In this document: positions 8,941 through 17,130 of the stretch, in pieces | Layout: each line of letters opens with the position of its first letter | How positions within the stretch are numbered: position 1 is the stretch's first letter | Origin: Peribacillus butanolivorans | GTDB lineage: Bacteria > Bacillota > Bacilli > Bacillales > DSM-1321 | DNA length: 64,000 nucleotides | Direction of reading: 5' to 3' | NCBI RefSeq assembly: GCF_001273755.1 | Contig: NZ_LGYA01000005.1 | Span: 376,712 to 440,711 of the forward strand | Position numbers and translations under genes: made by a program | Notes under the pieces: model-generated | What the model was told of the DNA's origin: nothing | The model's database searches: none | Seen by the model: the letters and a program-made list of their open reading frames with translations, nothing else

Positions 8941-9183
8941 TTGGAATCAAATGTGTTTGTTTTATACAGCAGGGAAAAATGTCCATTATGTGAAAAGGCC
9001 AAACAGGTTCTTGAAGAGATTAAATTTGAATCAGGTATAGTATATACGGAAATTGATATCTATTCAGATGATGCTTTACTTGAAAAGTTCGGGCTTATGA
9101 TTCCTGTTATAGAATGGAAAGGTAATATAATTCAATTCGGAAATGTTGATAAATCAGCTTTAAATAGGCTTGTGGAAAAATAA
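8941..9183 (+). CDS. Glutaredoxin-family thioredoxin-fold protein
   Basis: A small (80-residue) thioredoxin-fold protein with CPLC as the redox-active motif at residues 13-16 and a conserved cis-Pro in LMIPVIEW. It probably catalyses thiol-disulfide exchange; its partner is unknown. The start is uncertain: TTG 8941 has AAAGGA 8 bases upstream, while ATG 8932 and TTG 8923 lie on or before that site. It follows sigL within 15 bp and precedes the cggR operon terminator, so it is probably co-transcribed with sigL. Confidence 0.85.
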   Translation: MESNVFVLYSREKCPLCEKAKQVLEEIKFESGIVYTEIDIYSDDALLEKFGLMIPVIEWKGNIIQFGNVDKSALNRLVEK

Positions 9184-9196
9184 TTTTTCAAATCAT

Positions 9197-9225
9197 TTGA
9201 AGAAACATTCCGTTCCTGCTAGAAT
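9197..9225 (+). promoter_or_regulatory. Sigma-A promoter of cggR-gapA
   Basis: TTGAAG at 9197-9202 and TAGAAT at 9220-9225 are 17 bp apart. The -10 begins in the left arm of the sigL terminator hairpin and continues into its loop. The predicted start near 9232 lies about 30 bp before the CggR operator, the roadblock layout known in B. subtilis. Confidence 0.6.
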
Positions 9226-9254
9226 AAAATATGTAGCAGGAATATTTTTTTGTT
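9213..9254 (+). terminator. Terminator of the sigL-glutaredoxin unit
   Basis: TTCCTGCT (9213-9220) pairs with AGCAGGAA (9235-9242), followed by a long T-rich run (9244-9256). Confidence 0.8.
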
Positions 9255-9259
9255 TTAAG

Positions 9260-9295
9260 TGGGACATTAAATGACTATACGGGACATAAAGTGTC
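9260..9295 (+). promoter_or_regulatory. CggR operator (two modules)
   Basis: The layout is TGGGAC-N6-TGAC (9260-9275), a 4-base gap, then CGGGAC-N6-TGTC (9280-9295). This matches the B. subtilis CggR operator (CGGGAC-N6-TGTC twice, 4 bp apart), with the right module perfect and the left having two changes. It lies between the promoter and cggR, so CggR would autoregulate and block elongation into gapA until fructose-1,6-bisphosphate accumulates. Confidence 0.9.
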
Positions 9296-9322
9296 CAACT
9301 TTAACTTTTAGGAGTTTTAAAC

Positions 9323-10357
9323 ATGCGTACATTACTCGAGGTACAAAGAAAATTATTACCTGATTTCCTTATGGTTATGCAAAAAAGATATGATATCCTG
9401 CGTTATATCAAAATGATGCAGCCAGTTGGAAGGCGAAGTCTGGCAGTTAGCCTTAATTTGACGGAGCGAACGCTAAGAGGTGAGGTTGATTTTCTGAAAA
9501 GTCAGAACCTGATAAATATATTCAGTTCTGGAATGACTCTCACTGATGAAGGGATGGAGATCCTGGATAAGTTAGAAGGAATAATGCGTGAAGTAATGGG
9601 TATTGACATAATGGAACGGAAGTTGCAGGACATATTACAAGTTGATGAAGTCATCATAGTCTCTGGTAATTGTGATGAAATTCCATGGGTGAAAAAAGAA
9701 TTGGGCAAAGCGTGTGCAAACCGTATGAAACAAGAGTGGGAATCAAAGAATACCATTGCTGTTACAGGTGGATCAACAATGGCCGAAGTAGCTAATTCTT
9801 TGTCACCTGATGAAGCGTCAAGGAAATTGACATTTGTCCCTGCTCGCGGTGGAATTGGTGAAGCTGTACAGAATCAAGCTAATACCATTGTAGAGAAAAT
9901 GGCACATAGGACGCATGCCTCGTACCGAGTGTTATATGTACCTGATCAATTAAGCGGTGAGGTATATGCTTCCTTTATGAAAGAACCTGCAATTAAAGAA
10001 GTTATTTCCCAAATCAAGTCAGCCGATATGATTATCCATGGAATTGGTGATGCTTTGGCAATGGCTAAAAGAAGAAATTCTACACCAGAAATGTTAAAGA
10101 AGCTGATTGATGGAAATGCTGTAGGAGAAGCATTCGGTTATTATTACGATGAAAACGGAAAAGTTGTCCATAAAGTTTTGACTGTCGGCATTCAATTAGA
10201 TGATCTTAGCCCTGAAAAGCGAGTGATTACTGTAGCAGGTGGGAAAACTAAAGCAAAAGCAATCCGTTCATATATGAAAGGCGCACCTTCATCGACGGTT
10301 TTAATCACCGATGAAGCGGCAGCACAAGAGTTAATACAGGGGAATTATACCCCTTAA
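9323..10357 (+). CDS. cggR: CggR, central glycolytic genes regulator
   Basis: This 344-residue SorC/DeoR-type repressor has an N-terminal winged helix (GRRSLAVSLNLTERTLRGEVDFL, about 32-55) and a large C-terminal sugar-phosphate-binding domain with GGSTMAEVA near residue 150. In B. subtilis it represses the gapA operon and is released by fructose-1,6-bisphosphate. Its operator is visible upstream (9260-9295), and gapA follows after 32 bp, so the same autoregulated operon is expected. Confidence 0.96.
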   Translation: MRTLLEVQRKLLPDFLMVMQKRYDILRYIKMMQPVGRRSLAVSLNLTERTLRGEVDFLKSQNLINIFSSGMTLTDEGMEILDKLEGIMREVMGIDIMERKLQDILQVDEVIIVSGNCDEIPWVKKELGKACANRMKQEWESKNTIAVTGGSTMAEVANSLSPDEASRKLTFVPARGGIGEAVQNQANTIVEKMAHRTHASYRVLYVPDQLSGEVYASFMKEPAIKEVISQIKSADMIIHGIGDALAMAKRRNSTPEMLKKLIDGNAVGEAFGYYYDENGKVVHKVLTVGIQLDDLSPEKRVITVAGGKTKAKAIRSYMKGAPSSTVLITDEAAAQELIQGNYTP

Positions 10358-10389
10358 TATATTTGCGAACTTAAAAGGAGGAATTTTTC

Positions 10390-11397
10390 ATGGCAGTAAA
10401 AGTTGGAATTAATGGTTTTGGACGTATTGGACGTAATGTATTTCGGGCAGCATTGAGTAATCCTGAGGTAGATATTGTAGCTATTAACGACTTAACAGAT
10501 GCTAATATGTTAGCGCACCTTCTGCAATATGATTCAATTCATGGCTCTCTTAATGAAAAAGTAACAGTGGATGGGGATTACTTAGTTGTTGATGGTCATA
10601 AGGTTAAAGTATTGGCTGAACGTGATCCTGCACAGTTAGCATGGGGAGAACTAGGAGTAGAAGTAGTTGTAGAATCTACAGGACGTTTTACAAAACGTTC
10701 CGATGCTGCTAAACATTTAGAAGCTGGCGCGAAAAAAGTTATTATTTCAGCTCCTGCATCTGATGAAGATATCACGATCGTTATGGGTGTAAACGAAGAC
10801 AAATATGATGCAGAAAACCACCACGTTATTTCAAATGCTTCTTGTACGACAAACTGTTTAGCTCCATTTGCTAAAGTACTTCATGAACAATTCGGAATTA
10901 AACGCGGTATGATGACTACAGTTCACTCTTATACAAATGATCAGCAAATCCTTGATTTGCCTCATAAAGATTATCGTCGAGCACGTGCAGCGGCTGAAAA
11001 TATCATTCCTACAACAACTGGGGCAGCAAAAGCTGTTGCACTTGTTCTTCCTGAACTTAAAGGGAAATTGAATGGTATGGCAATGCGTGTACCTACTCCA
11101 AACGTATCTGTAGTCGACCTTGTTGCAGAGCTTGAAAAAGATGTAACAGCTGAAGAAGTTAATGCAGCATTTAAAAAAGCATCAGAAGGAGAACTAAAAG
11201 GAATTCTTGATTACAGCGAACTTCCTCTAGTATCAGGTGACTATAACGGTAACGCATCATCTTCTACAATTGATGCTCTTTCCACGATGGTAATGGAAGG
11301 AAACATGGTAAAAGTATTATCTTGGTATGATAATGAAACAGGATATTCTAGCCGTGTTGTAGATTTAATCGACTATTTGGCTAAAAAAGGATTGTAA
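10390..11397 (+). CDS. gapA: Glyceraldehyde-3-phosphate dehydrogenase (NAD, glycolytic)
   Basis: Converts glyceraldehyde-3-phosphate, phosphate and NAD to 1,3-bisphosphoglycerate. The 335 residues carry the nucleotide-binding GINGFGRIGR at 6-15 and the catalytic Cys152 in SNASCTTNCLAP. The INDLTD sequence at 32-37 (Asp34) points to NAD rather than NADP use, that is GapA rather than gluconeogenic GapB; the latter is inference. Strong AAAAGGAGG ribosome site. A strong terminator follows, so gapA can be expressed far above pgk and the genes beyond. Confidence 0.97.
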   Translation: MAVKVGINGFGRIGRNVFRAALSNPEVDIVAINDLTDANMLAHLLQYDSIHGSLNEKVTVDGDYLVVDGHKVKVLAERDPAQLAWGELGVEVVVESTGRFTKRSDAAKHLEAGAKKVIISAPASDEDITIVMGVNEDKYDAENHHVISNASCTTNCLAPFAKVLHEQFGIKRGMMTTVHSYTNDQQILDLPHKDYRRARAAAENIIPTTTGAAKAVALVLPELKGKLNGMAMRVPTPNVSVVDLVAELEKDVTAEEVNAAFKKASEGELKGILDYSELPLVSGDYNGNASSSTIDALSTMVMEGNMVKVLSWYDNETGYSSRVVDLIDYLAKKGL

Positions 11398-11407
11398 TTA
11401 GAATATT

Positions 11408-11438
11408 AAAAAAAACCTCACCAAGGTGAGGTTTTTTT
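11408..11438 (+). terminator. Terminator after gapA
   Basis: A-tract-CCTCACC (to 11422) pairs with GGTGAGG-T-tract (11425-11438), giving a strong stem and seven T residues. Confidence 0.9.
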
Positions 11439-11519
11439 AATAACACCTCTAAAAAAACTTGGCAGAAGATGATATTATTAGTAAGTCATTAAACAGTCAA
11501 GCGTTTACATTTCTTGTTT

Positions 11520-11549
11520 TTGGATAATTTCCTGGAAACCGACTATAAT
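11520..11549 (+). promoter_or_regulatory. Promoter of pgk-tpiA-gpmI-eno
   Basis: TATAAT at 11544-11549 is preceded by TTGGAT at 11520-11525 with an 18-bp spacer. It lies after the gapA terminator and before a leader hairpin, giving the lower glycolytic genes their own start. Confidence 0.7.
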
Positions 11550-11557
11550 GAAAAAGA

Positions 11558-11595
11558 GAAAAGGGGAGTTGGGATATTTACCCTCTCCCTTTTTG
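11558..11595 (+). terminator. Terminator-like hairpin in the pgk leader
   Basis: AAAGGGG-AG (11560-11568) can pair with CT-CCCTTT (11585-11593) around an inner GGG/CCC stem (11571-11573 with 11581-11583), and five T residues follow. It starts only about 5-10 nt after the predicted transcription start, so it may attenuate pgk transcription. No ligand or regulator is apparent. Confidence 0.5.
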
Positions 11596-11645
11596 ACTAA
11601 AAGAATCAAAAATATGATAACAATATCTAAGGGGGTTCTTGGATT

Positions 11646-12830
11646 ATGAATAAAAAGTCGATTAGAGATATTGAATTAAAGGGGAAACGCGTATTTTGCC
11701 GTGTTGATTTCAACGTTCCGATGCAGGACGGAAAGATTTCGGATGATACGAGAATAAAAGCTGCACTGCCGACGATTTCCTATCTGACAGAACAAGGTGC
11801 TAAAGTTATTTTAGCCAGCCACCTTGGTCGTCCAAAGGGACAAGTTGTTGAAGAATTGCGCTTAGCTCCTGTTGCGGAAAGACTAAGTGAACTTAGTGGC
11901 AAAGATGTACAAAAGGCTGAAGAAGCTTACGGGGAGTCAGTTCAATCAATCATTGATAACATGGGAAATGGCGAGATTCTATTATTGGAAAACGTTCGTT
12001 TCTATCCTGGTGAGGAGAAGAACGATCCTGAATTAGCGAAGTCATTTGCTGCATTGGCTGATGTTTATGTAAATGATGCATTCGGAGCTGCGCACCGTGC
12101 ACATGCTTCAACGGAAGGGATAGCCCATCATCTTCCTGCTGTTGCTGGATTGTTAATGGAAAAAGAGCTTGCGGTATTAGGAAAAGCTCTATCCAATCCA
12201 GAACGTCCTTTTACAGCTATAATTGGGGGAGCAAAGGTAAAGGATAAAATAGGTGTTATCGAGAACCTGTTGGAAAATGTCGATCACTTGATTATTGGTG
12301 GTGGATTAGGTTATACATTTATTAAAGCACAAGGTCATGAAATCGGTAATTCTTTATTAGAAGAAGACAAAATCGAGCTGGCTAAATCTTTCATTGAGAG
12401 TGCGAAAGAAAAAGGCGTACAACTGCATTTGCCGATTGATGCTGTTGTAGCAGCAGAATTTTCACCTGATGCAGAAGCCCAGAATGTCGATATTGATGCT
12501 ATCCCAAATGATAAAATGGGGCTTGATATTGGACCTAAAACAAGTGAATTATTTGCAGATGTAATCAAGGGCTCTAAGTTAGTAATTTGGAATGGACCAA
12601 TGGGTGTATTTGAATTCGATAAATTTGCGAATGGAACGAGAACTGTTGCTGAAGCATTGGCGGAAGCAAAAGATACTTACAGCATTGTAGGCGGCGGGGA
12701 TTCTGCTGCAGCTGCTGAAAAGTTTGGCTTAGCAGAAAAGATGTCCCATATATCAACTGGTGGCGGTGCTTCTCTGGAGTTTATGGAAGGCAAAGAGCTT
12801 CCTGGCGTAGTAGCCTTGAACGATAAATAA
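11646..12830 (+). CDS. pgk: Phosphoglycerate kinase
   Basis: Transfers phosphate from 1,3-bisphosphoglycerate to ADP in glycolysis. The 394 residues show the N-terminal substrate-binding FCRVDFNVPMQDG (about 17-29), the SHLGRP motif, the ENVRFYPGE region, and the C-terminal nucleotide-binding VGGGDSAAA with the STGGGASLE ending typical of the family. AGGGGG ribosome site. It leads the pgk-tpiA-gpmI-eno run. Confidence 0.98.
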   Translation: MNKKSIRDIELKGKRVFCRVDFNVPMQDGKISDDTRIKAALPTISYLTEQGAKVILASHLGRPKGQVVEELRLAPVAERLSELSGKDVQKAEEAYGESVQSIIDNMGNGEILLLENVRFYPGEEKNDPELAKSFAALADVYVNDAFGAAHRAHASTEGIAHHLPAVAGLLMEKELAVLGKALSNPERPFTAIIGGAKVKDKIGVIENLLENVDHLIIGGGLGYTFIKAQGHEIGNSLLEEDKIELAKSFIESAKEKGVQLHLPIDAVVAAEFSPDAEAQNVDIDAIPNDKMGLDIGPKTSELFADVIKGSKLVIWNGPMGVFEFDKFANGTRTVAEALAEAKDTYSIVGGGDSAAAAEKFGLAEKMSHISTGGGASLEFMEGKELPGVVALNDK

Positions 12831-12876
12831 GAGTGAACCGTTAATAATATCAACTTTAGAAGGGATGAGAAACCAA

Positions 12877-13638
12877 ATGCGAAAACCGATTATTGCAGGA
12901 AACTGGAAAATGAATAAAACACTATCTGAAGCGACTGCCTTTTTAGAAGAAGTGAGCAATTTGATTCCGAAGCAAGATTTAATCGATTCAGTTGTATGTG
13001 CTCCAGCTTTATTTTTGGATCAACTTGTTCAAGCAGCAAAAGGAACCGATGTGAAAATCGGCGCGCAAAACATGCACTTTGAAGAAAATGGTGCCTTCAC
13101 AGGAGAAATCAGTCCAATTGCTTTGGCTGATCTTGGTGTATCATATGTCATTCTTGGTCATTCTGAACGCCGGGAAATGTTCAATGAAACGGATGAAGCC
13201 GTAAATAAAAAAGCTCATGCTGCTTTTGCAAATCAGTTAACGCCTATCATTTGTTGTGGTGAAACACTTGAGCAGAGGGAAGCTGGAGAAACGAATGATT
13301 TCGTTGGTAGCCAGATTGAAAAAGGCCTTGCGGGGCTATCTGATGACCAATTGAAACAAGCCGTTATTGCTTATGAGCCGATTTGGGCGATTGGAACAGG
13401 GAAATCTTCATCTGCTCAGGATGCAAATGAAGTTTGTGCACATATCCGCTCAGTTGTTGCTGATAAGTTTTCTAACGAAGCAGCGGCAGCCATTCGCATT
13501 CAGTACGGCGGCAGTGTGAAGCCTGAGAATATCAAAGAGTACATGGCACAGCCTGATATTGACGGTGCATTGGTAGGCGGGGCAAGCTTGAAAACCGATT
13601 CCTTTTTACAATTGCTGGAGGCTGGTCACTATGAGTAA
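12877..13638 (+). CDS. tpiA: Triosephosphate isomerase
   Basis: Interconverts dihydroxyacetone phosphate and glyceraldehyde-3-phosphate. The start is ATG 12877, giving RKPIIAGNWKMNK at the N-terminus (catalytic Lys in NWKMNK) and 253 residues; AGAAGGG lies upstream, and the in-frame ATG 12865 adjoins that site. The catalytic His is in the GHSERR motif and the Glu in AYEPIWAIGTG. Its last 8 bp overlap gpmI. Confidence 0.98.
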   Translation: MRKPIIAGNWKMNKTLSEATAFLEEVSNLIPKQDLIDSVVCAPALFLDQLVQAAKGTDVKIGAQNMHFEENGAFTGEISPIALADLGVSYVILGHSERREMFNETDEAVNKKAHAAFANQLTPIICCGETLEQREAGETNDFVGSQIEKGLAGLSDDQLKQAVIAYEPIWAIGTGKSSSAQDANEVCAHIRSVVADKFSNEAAAAIRIQYGGSVKPENIKEYMAQPDIDGALVGGASLKTDSFLQLLEAGHYE

Positions 13639-15166
13639 GTCGCCAGTGGCACTTATCATCTTAGACGGTTTTGGCTGCCGCAATGAAGAAGAAGGAAATG
13701 CTGTTTTTCATGCAAAAAAACCGAACTTTGATCGTTATTGGGACCAGTATCCGCATTCCCATTTAACTGCAAGCGGGGAAGCTGTCGGCTTGCCTGCTGG
13801 TCAAATGGGGAACTCTGAAGTGGGTCACTTGAATATAGGGGCCGGACGGATCGTTTATCAAAGTCTGACCCGTGTGAACCTAGCAATTCGTGAAGGAGAG
13901 TTTGCAGAAAACCAAACTTTGCTTGATGCCATGAACCATACCAAGAAAAAAGGTACAGACCTTCATCTGTTTGGTCTCCTTTCAGATGGCGGTGTGCACA
14001 GTCATATTGAACATATGTATGCCCTGCTGAAATTGGCGGCTAAAGAAGGAGTTAAAAACGTATATGTTCATGCATTTTTAGATGGACGGGATGTTGGACC
14101 GAAAACGGCACAAGGTTATATTAAGGATGCGGAAGCGAAAATGAAGGAAATTGGTGTTGGTCAGTTCGCGACCATATCCGGACGATATTATTCCATGGAC
14201 CGTGATAAACGCTGGGAGCGTGTGGAAAAATCCTATCGTTCAATGGTGTACGGTGATGGACCTGCTTACCCTTCTGCGATGGAATGTGTAGAAGACTCTT
14301 ACGAACATGGTATTTTTGATGAGTTCGTGATACCTTCAGTCATTACAGCGGAAGATGAGAAACCGGTAGCGACCATAAAAGATGATGATGCGGTTATTTT
14401 TTATAACTTCCGTCCAGACCGGGCAATTCAGATTTCAAATACGTTTACGAATAAGGATTTTCGATCATTTGACCGTGGTCCAGGTCATCCGAATAATCTG
14501 CATTTTGTCTGCTTGACACATTTTTCAGAAACTGTTGACGGATATGTTGCTTTTAAGCCAACAAATCTTGATAATACATTAGGAGAAGTACTTTCTCAAA
14601 ATCAACTAACCCAGCTTCGCATTGCTGAAACTGAAAAGTATCCTCATGTGACATTTTTCATGAGCGGCGGACGTGAAGAGAAGTTTCCTGGAGAAGAGAG
14701 AATTTTAATTAATTCTCCGAAAGTTGCTACATATGATTTAAAGCCAGAAATGAGTGCCTATGAAGTCACGGATGCGTTGTTGGAACAAATTGAGGCGGAC
14801 CGGTTTGATGCTATTCTCTTGAATTTTGCCAACCCGGATATGGTCGGCCATTCAGGGATGCTGGAGCCGACTATTAAAGCGATTGAAACCGTGGATGAAT
14901 GCCTAGGTAAAATTGTCGATCTAATCGTCTCAAAAGGCGGAACAGTAATCATAACCGCTGACCATGGGAATGCTGATGAAGTTGTAACGCTTGAAGGCGA
15001 CCCCATGACAGCCCATACAACAAATCCTGTGCCTGTCATTATCACTAAAAATCAGGTAACATTAAGAACAGGTGGTATCCTAGGTGATTTAGCTCCAACG
15101 ATGCTTGATTTGCTTGGAGTCGAAAAACCTGTTGAAATGACAGGGAAATCCCTATTATCTAAATAA
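13631..15166 (+). CDS. gpmI: 2,3-bisphosphoglycerate-independent phosphoglycerate mutase
   Basis: A Mn-dependent enzyme of the alkaline phosphatase superfamily that interconverts 3- and 2-phosphoglycerate. The 511 residues include the N-terminal metal ligands in LDGFG (12-16), the phosphorylated Ser62 in MGNSEVGHLN, and the C-terminal metal-binding TADHGNADEV. In endospore formers its pH and Mn sensitivity helps spores store 3-phosphoglycerate; that is known for the family. It overlaps tpiA and precedes eno by 30 bp. Confidence 0.97.
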   Translation: MSKSPVALIILDGFGCRNEEEGNAVFHAKKPNFDRYWDQYPHSHLTASGEAVGLPAGQMGNSEVGHLNIGAGRIVYQSLTRVNLAIREGEFAENQTLLDAMNHTKKKGTDLHLFGLLSDGGVHSHIEHMYALLKLAAKEGVKNVYVHAFLDGRDVGPKTAQGYIKDAEAKMKEIGVGQFATISGRYYSMDRDKRWERVEKSYRSMVYGDGPAYPSAMECVEDSYEHGIFDEFVIPSVITAEDEKPVATIKDDDAVIFYNFRPDRAIQISNTFTNKDFRSFDRGPGHPNNLHFVCLTHFSETVDGYVAFKPTNLDNTLGEVLSQNQLTQLRIAETEKYPHVTFFMSGGREEKFPGEERILINSPKVATYDLKPEMSAYEVTDALLEQIEADRFDAILLNFANPDMVGHSGMLEPTIKAIETVDECLGKIVDLIVSKGGTVIITADHGNADEVVTLEGDPMTAHTTNPVPVIITKNQVTLRTGGILGDLAPTMLDLLGVEKPVEMTGKSLLSK

Positions 15167-15196
15167 AATTGTGAATTGGAAAAGGAGAGATTTATA

Positions 15197-16492
15197 ATGC
15201 CGTACATCGAACATGTATATGCACGCGAAGTACTAGATTCTCGTGGTAATCCAACAGTAGAAGTAGAAATCCAAACAGAGTCCGGATACTTCGGACGAGC
15301 AATTGTACCATCAGGTGCTTCCACAGGAGAACACGAAGCAGTTGAGCTTCGTGACGGAGATAAATCTCGTTACCTGGGTAAAGGGGTACAAAAAGCAGTT
15401 GATAATGTAAATGAGATCATTGCTGAAGCTGTTATCGGTTTGGATGTAACAAACCAAGCAGGCCTTGACCTTACCATGATTGAACTGGATGGTACAGAAA
15501 ACAAAGGAAACTTGGGAGCTAATGCAATCCTTGGTGTATCAATGGCTGCTGCCCACGCTGCTGCGGAATTTTCCGGTTTACCATTGTATCGTTACCTTGG
15601 AGGGTTCAATGCAAAACAACTTCCAACTCCAATGATGAACATCATTAACGGTGGATCACATGCCGATAACAATGTCGACTTCCAGGAATTTATGATTCTT
15701 CCTGTCGGTGCTCCTAGCTTCAAAGAAGCAGTTCGTATGGGTGCTGAAGTATTCCATGCCTTAAAATCTGTTCTTTCTGCTAAAGGCCTGAACACGGCTG
15801 TAGGTGATGAAGGAGGATTTGCGCCAAACCTTGGTTCAAACCGTGAAGCGTTACAAGTCATTATCGAGGCAATTGAAAAAGCAGGCTACAAAGCAGGCGA
15901 AGATATCTACCTTGGTATGGACGTAGCTTCATCTGAATTCTATAACAAAGAAACAGGCAAATACGATCTTGCAGGCGAAGGCCGCAATGGAGTAACATCC
16001 GAAGAAATGGTTGCTTTCTATGAAGAGCTAGTGAATGAATTCCCGATTCTTTCTATTGAAGACGGCTTGGATGAAAATGACTGGGATGGACACAAACTTT
16101 TAACTGAACGCATAGGTTCAAAAGTTCAATTAGTGGGTGACGATTTATTTGTAACCAACACGAAAAAATTGGCTGAAGGCATCGAAAAAGGCATCGGCAA
16201 CTCCATCCTGATCAAAGTGAACCAAATTGGTACACTAACTGAGACGTTTGATGCGATCGAAATGGCAAAACGCGCTGGTTACACTGCAGTCGTTTCCCAC
16301 CGTTCAGGTGAAACAGAAGATGCTACAATCGCTGACATCGCTGTTGCAACAAACGCAGGGCAAATCAAAACGGGATCTATGTCTCGTACAGACCGTATCG
16401 CTAAATACAACCAACTTCTTCGCATCGAAGACCAGCTTGGTGACTTGGCTGTATATGGTGGCTTGAAATCTTTCTATAACTTGAAGAAGTAA
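15197..16492 (+). CDS. eno: Enolase
   Basis: Dehydrates 2-phosphoglycerate to phosphoenolpyruvate with Mg. ATG 15197 (MPYIEHVYAREVLDSRGNP) follows AAAGGAGAG; the longer in-frame start at 15176 has no ribosome site. The 431 residues include the enolase signature LLIKVNQIGTLTET-like run near 340 (ILIKVNQIGTLTET) and the SHRSGETEDATIADIAV loop. The 3' end of this gene is present a second time, in decayed form, at 16886-16959. Confidence 0.98.
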   Translation: MPYIEHVYAREVLDSRGNPTVEVEIQTESGYFGRAIVPSGASTGEHEAVELRDGDKSRYLGKGVQKAVDNVNEIIAEAVIGLDVTNQAGLDLTMIELDGTENKGNLGANAILGVSMAAAHAAAEFSGLPLYRYLGGFNAKQLPTPMMNIINGGSHADNNVDFQEFMILPVGAPSFKEAVRMGAEVFHALKSVLSAKGLNTAVGDEGGFAPNLGSNREALQVIIEAIEKAGYKAGEDIYLGMDVASSEFYNKETGKYDLAGEGRNGVTSEEMVAFYEELVNEFPILSIEDGLDENDWDGHKLLTERIGSKVQLVGDDLFVTNTKKLAEGIEKGIGNSILIKVNQIGTLTETFDAIEMAKRAGYTAVVSHRSGETEDATIADIAVATNAGQIKTGSMSRTDRIAKYNQLLRIEDQLGDLAVYGGLKSFYNLKK

Positions 16493-16557
16493 TTATTTTG
16501 AAGTCCGCTTCTGACGAGAAGCAGATTTAATTAGTACAGATTAATGCTTTTGACCTT

Positions 16558-16602
16558 CTATTTAAATGTGGTAATTCACATTTAAATAGGGGGTTTTTTA
16601 TT
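16558..16602 (+). terminator. Terminator of the glycolytic cluster
   Basis: A 13-bp perfect stem (16558-16570 with 16577-16589, CTATTTAAATGTG and its complement) is followed by GGGGTTTTTT. Confidence 0.9.
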
Positions 16603-16625
16603 ATAAAGGATTTTTGAAGGAGTTC

Positions 16626-16829
16626 ATGATAGAAATAAATAACTGGAAAGAATATTATCTAGTGGAAAAAGAATTTGGTGACACATTAATATATGTTTCT
16701 ATTAAAGATATTAAACCTGATGAAGTTATTAAATACATTATGACGTTGTTAAATGGAAAAAGAGACGCGTATATAGGTTTTTATAAAAAAGTAGGAGATG
16801 AAAATCTTCTTCTTTTTTATTTCAATTGA
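16626..16829 (+). CDS. Small hypothetical protein
   Basis: A 67-residue reading frame beginning MIEINNWKEYYLVEKEF, with GAAGGAG only 3 bases upstream; a TTG at 16614 is an alternative start. The product is acidic and aromatic-rich, with no signal peptide or membrane segment, and I recognise no family. The gene lies between the eno terminator and a decayed copy of the eno 3' end, so it may have arrived with the event that made that copy. It is more AT-rich than its neighbours. Confidence 0.45.
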   Translation: MIEINNWKEYYLVEKEFGDTLIYVSIKDIKPDEVIKYIMTLLNGKRDAYIGFYKKVGDENLLLFYFN

Positions 16830-16866
16830 CATTAATAGATTTGGCAAAGGGAACTAGGTGGATTTC

Positions 16867-16932
16867 ATGAAATCACATGCAATCGACCAACTTCTTCGCA
16901 TTGAAGACCAGCTTGGTGATCCTGCGGCTTGA
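16867..16932 (+). pseudogene. Tiny ORF made from the eno tail remnant
   Basis: An ATG at 16867, with AGGTGG 5 bases upstream, opens a 21-codon frame. Its middle, QLLRIEDQLGD, is the enolase C-terminal sequence in the enolase frame; it then runs out of frame to a stop at 16930. It is probably a by-product of the duplication rather than a real gene. Confidence 0.35.
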
Positions 16933-16959
16933 AATCTTTCTATAACTTGAAGAAGTAAT
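16886..16959 (+). repeat. Second, decayed copy of the eno 3' end
   Basis: This 74-bp stretch repeats eno 16410-16493. The first 34 bases match with one change, and the last 32 bases (the codons for LKSFYNLKK, the stop and one more T) match exactly. Between them about 18 bp of eno is replaced by 8 bp. It lies 393 bp after the true eno stop. Confidence 0.9.
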
Positions 16960-16966
16960 CTTCTAA

Positions 16967-17020
16967 AAAAGGCTGACTCTAAAATTCGTTGAAAGACGAT
17001 AATACTGAGCCAGCTTTTTA
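16967..17020 (+). terminator. Imperfect terminator hairpin
   Basis: AAAAGGCTGACTC pairs imperfectly with GAGCCAGCTTTTT (one mismatch, one bulge). It follows the eno-tail copy and ends in five T residues. Confidence 0.5.
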
Positions 17021-17060
17021 ATGAAAACCTTAATAACATTGGGTTCAAGCCTGATAAATA

Positions 17061-17086
17061 GATTTAATCAAACGTTTGATTAAATC
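17061..17086. promoter_or_regulatory. Perfect 26-bp palindrome
   Basis: The half-site GATTTAATCAAAC is followed immediately by its exact reverse complement. It lies in a short gap between converging units, 40 bp from the stop of the D,D-carboxypeptidase gene. The form resembles a TetR-family operator, but no promoter is evident. Confidence 0.7.
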
Positions 17087-17095
17087 GAATTCATC

Positions 17096-17130
17096 CAAAA
17101 AAAAGGTGCCGCATCTGGGCACCTTTTTTT
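17096..17130. terminator. Bidirectional terminator beside the VanY-type gene
   Basis: AAAAAGGTGCC pairs with GGCACCTTTTTT around a 7-base loop. T-runs occur on both strands, so it can end the minus-strand carboxypeptidase gene. Confidence 0.85.
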
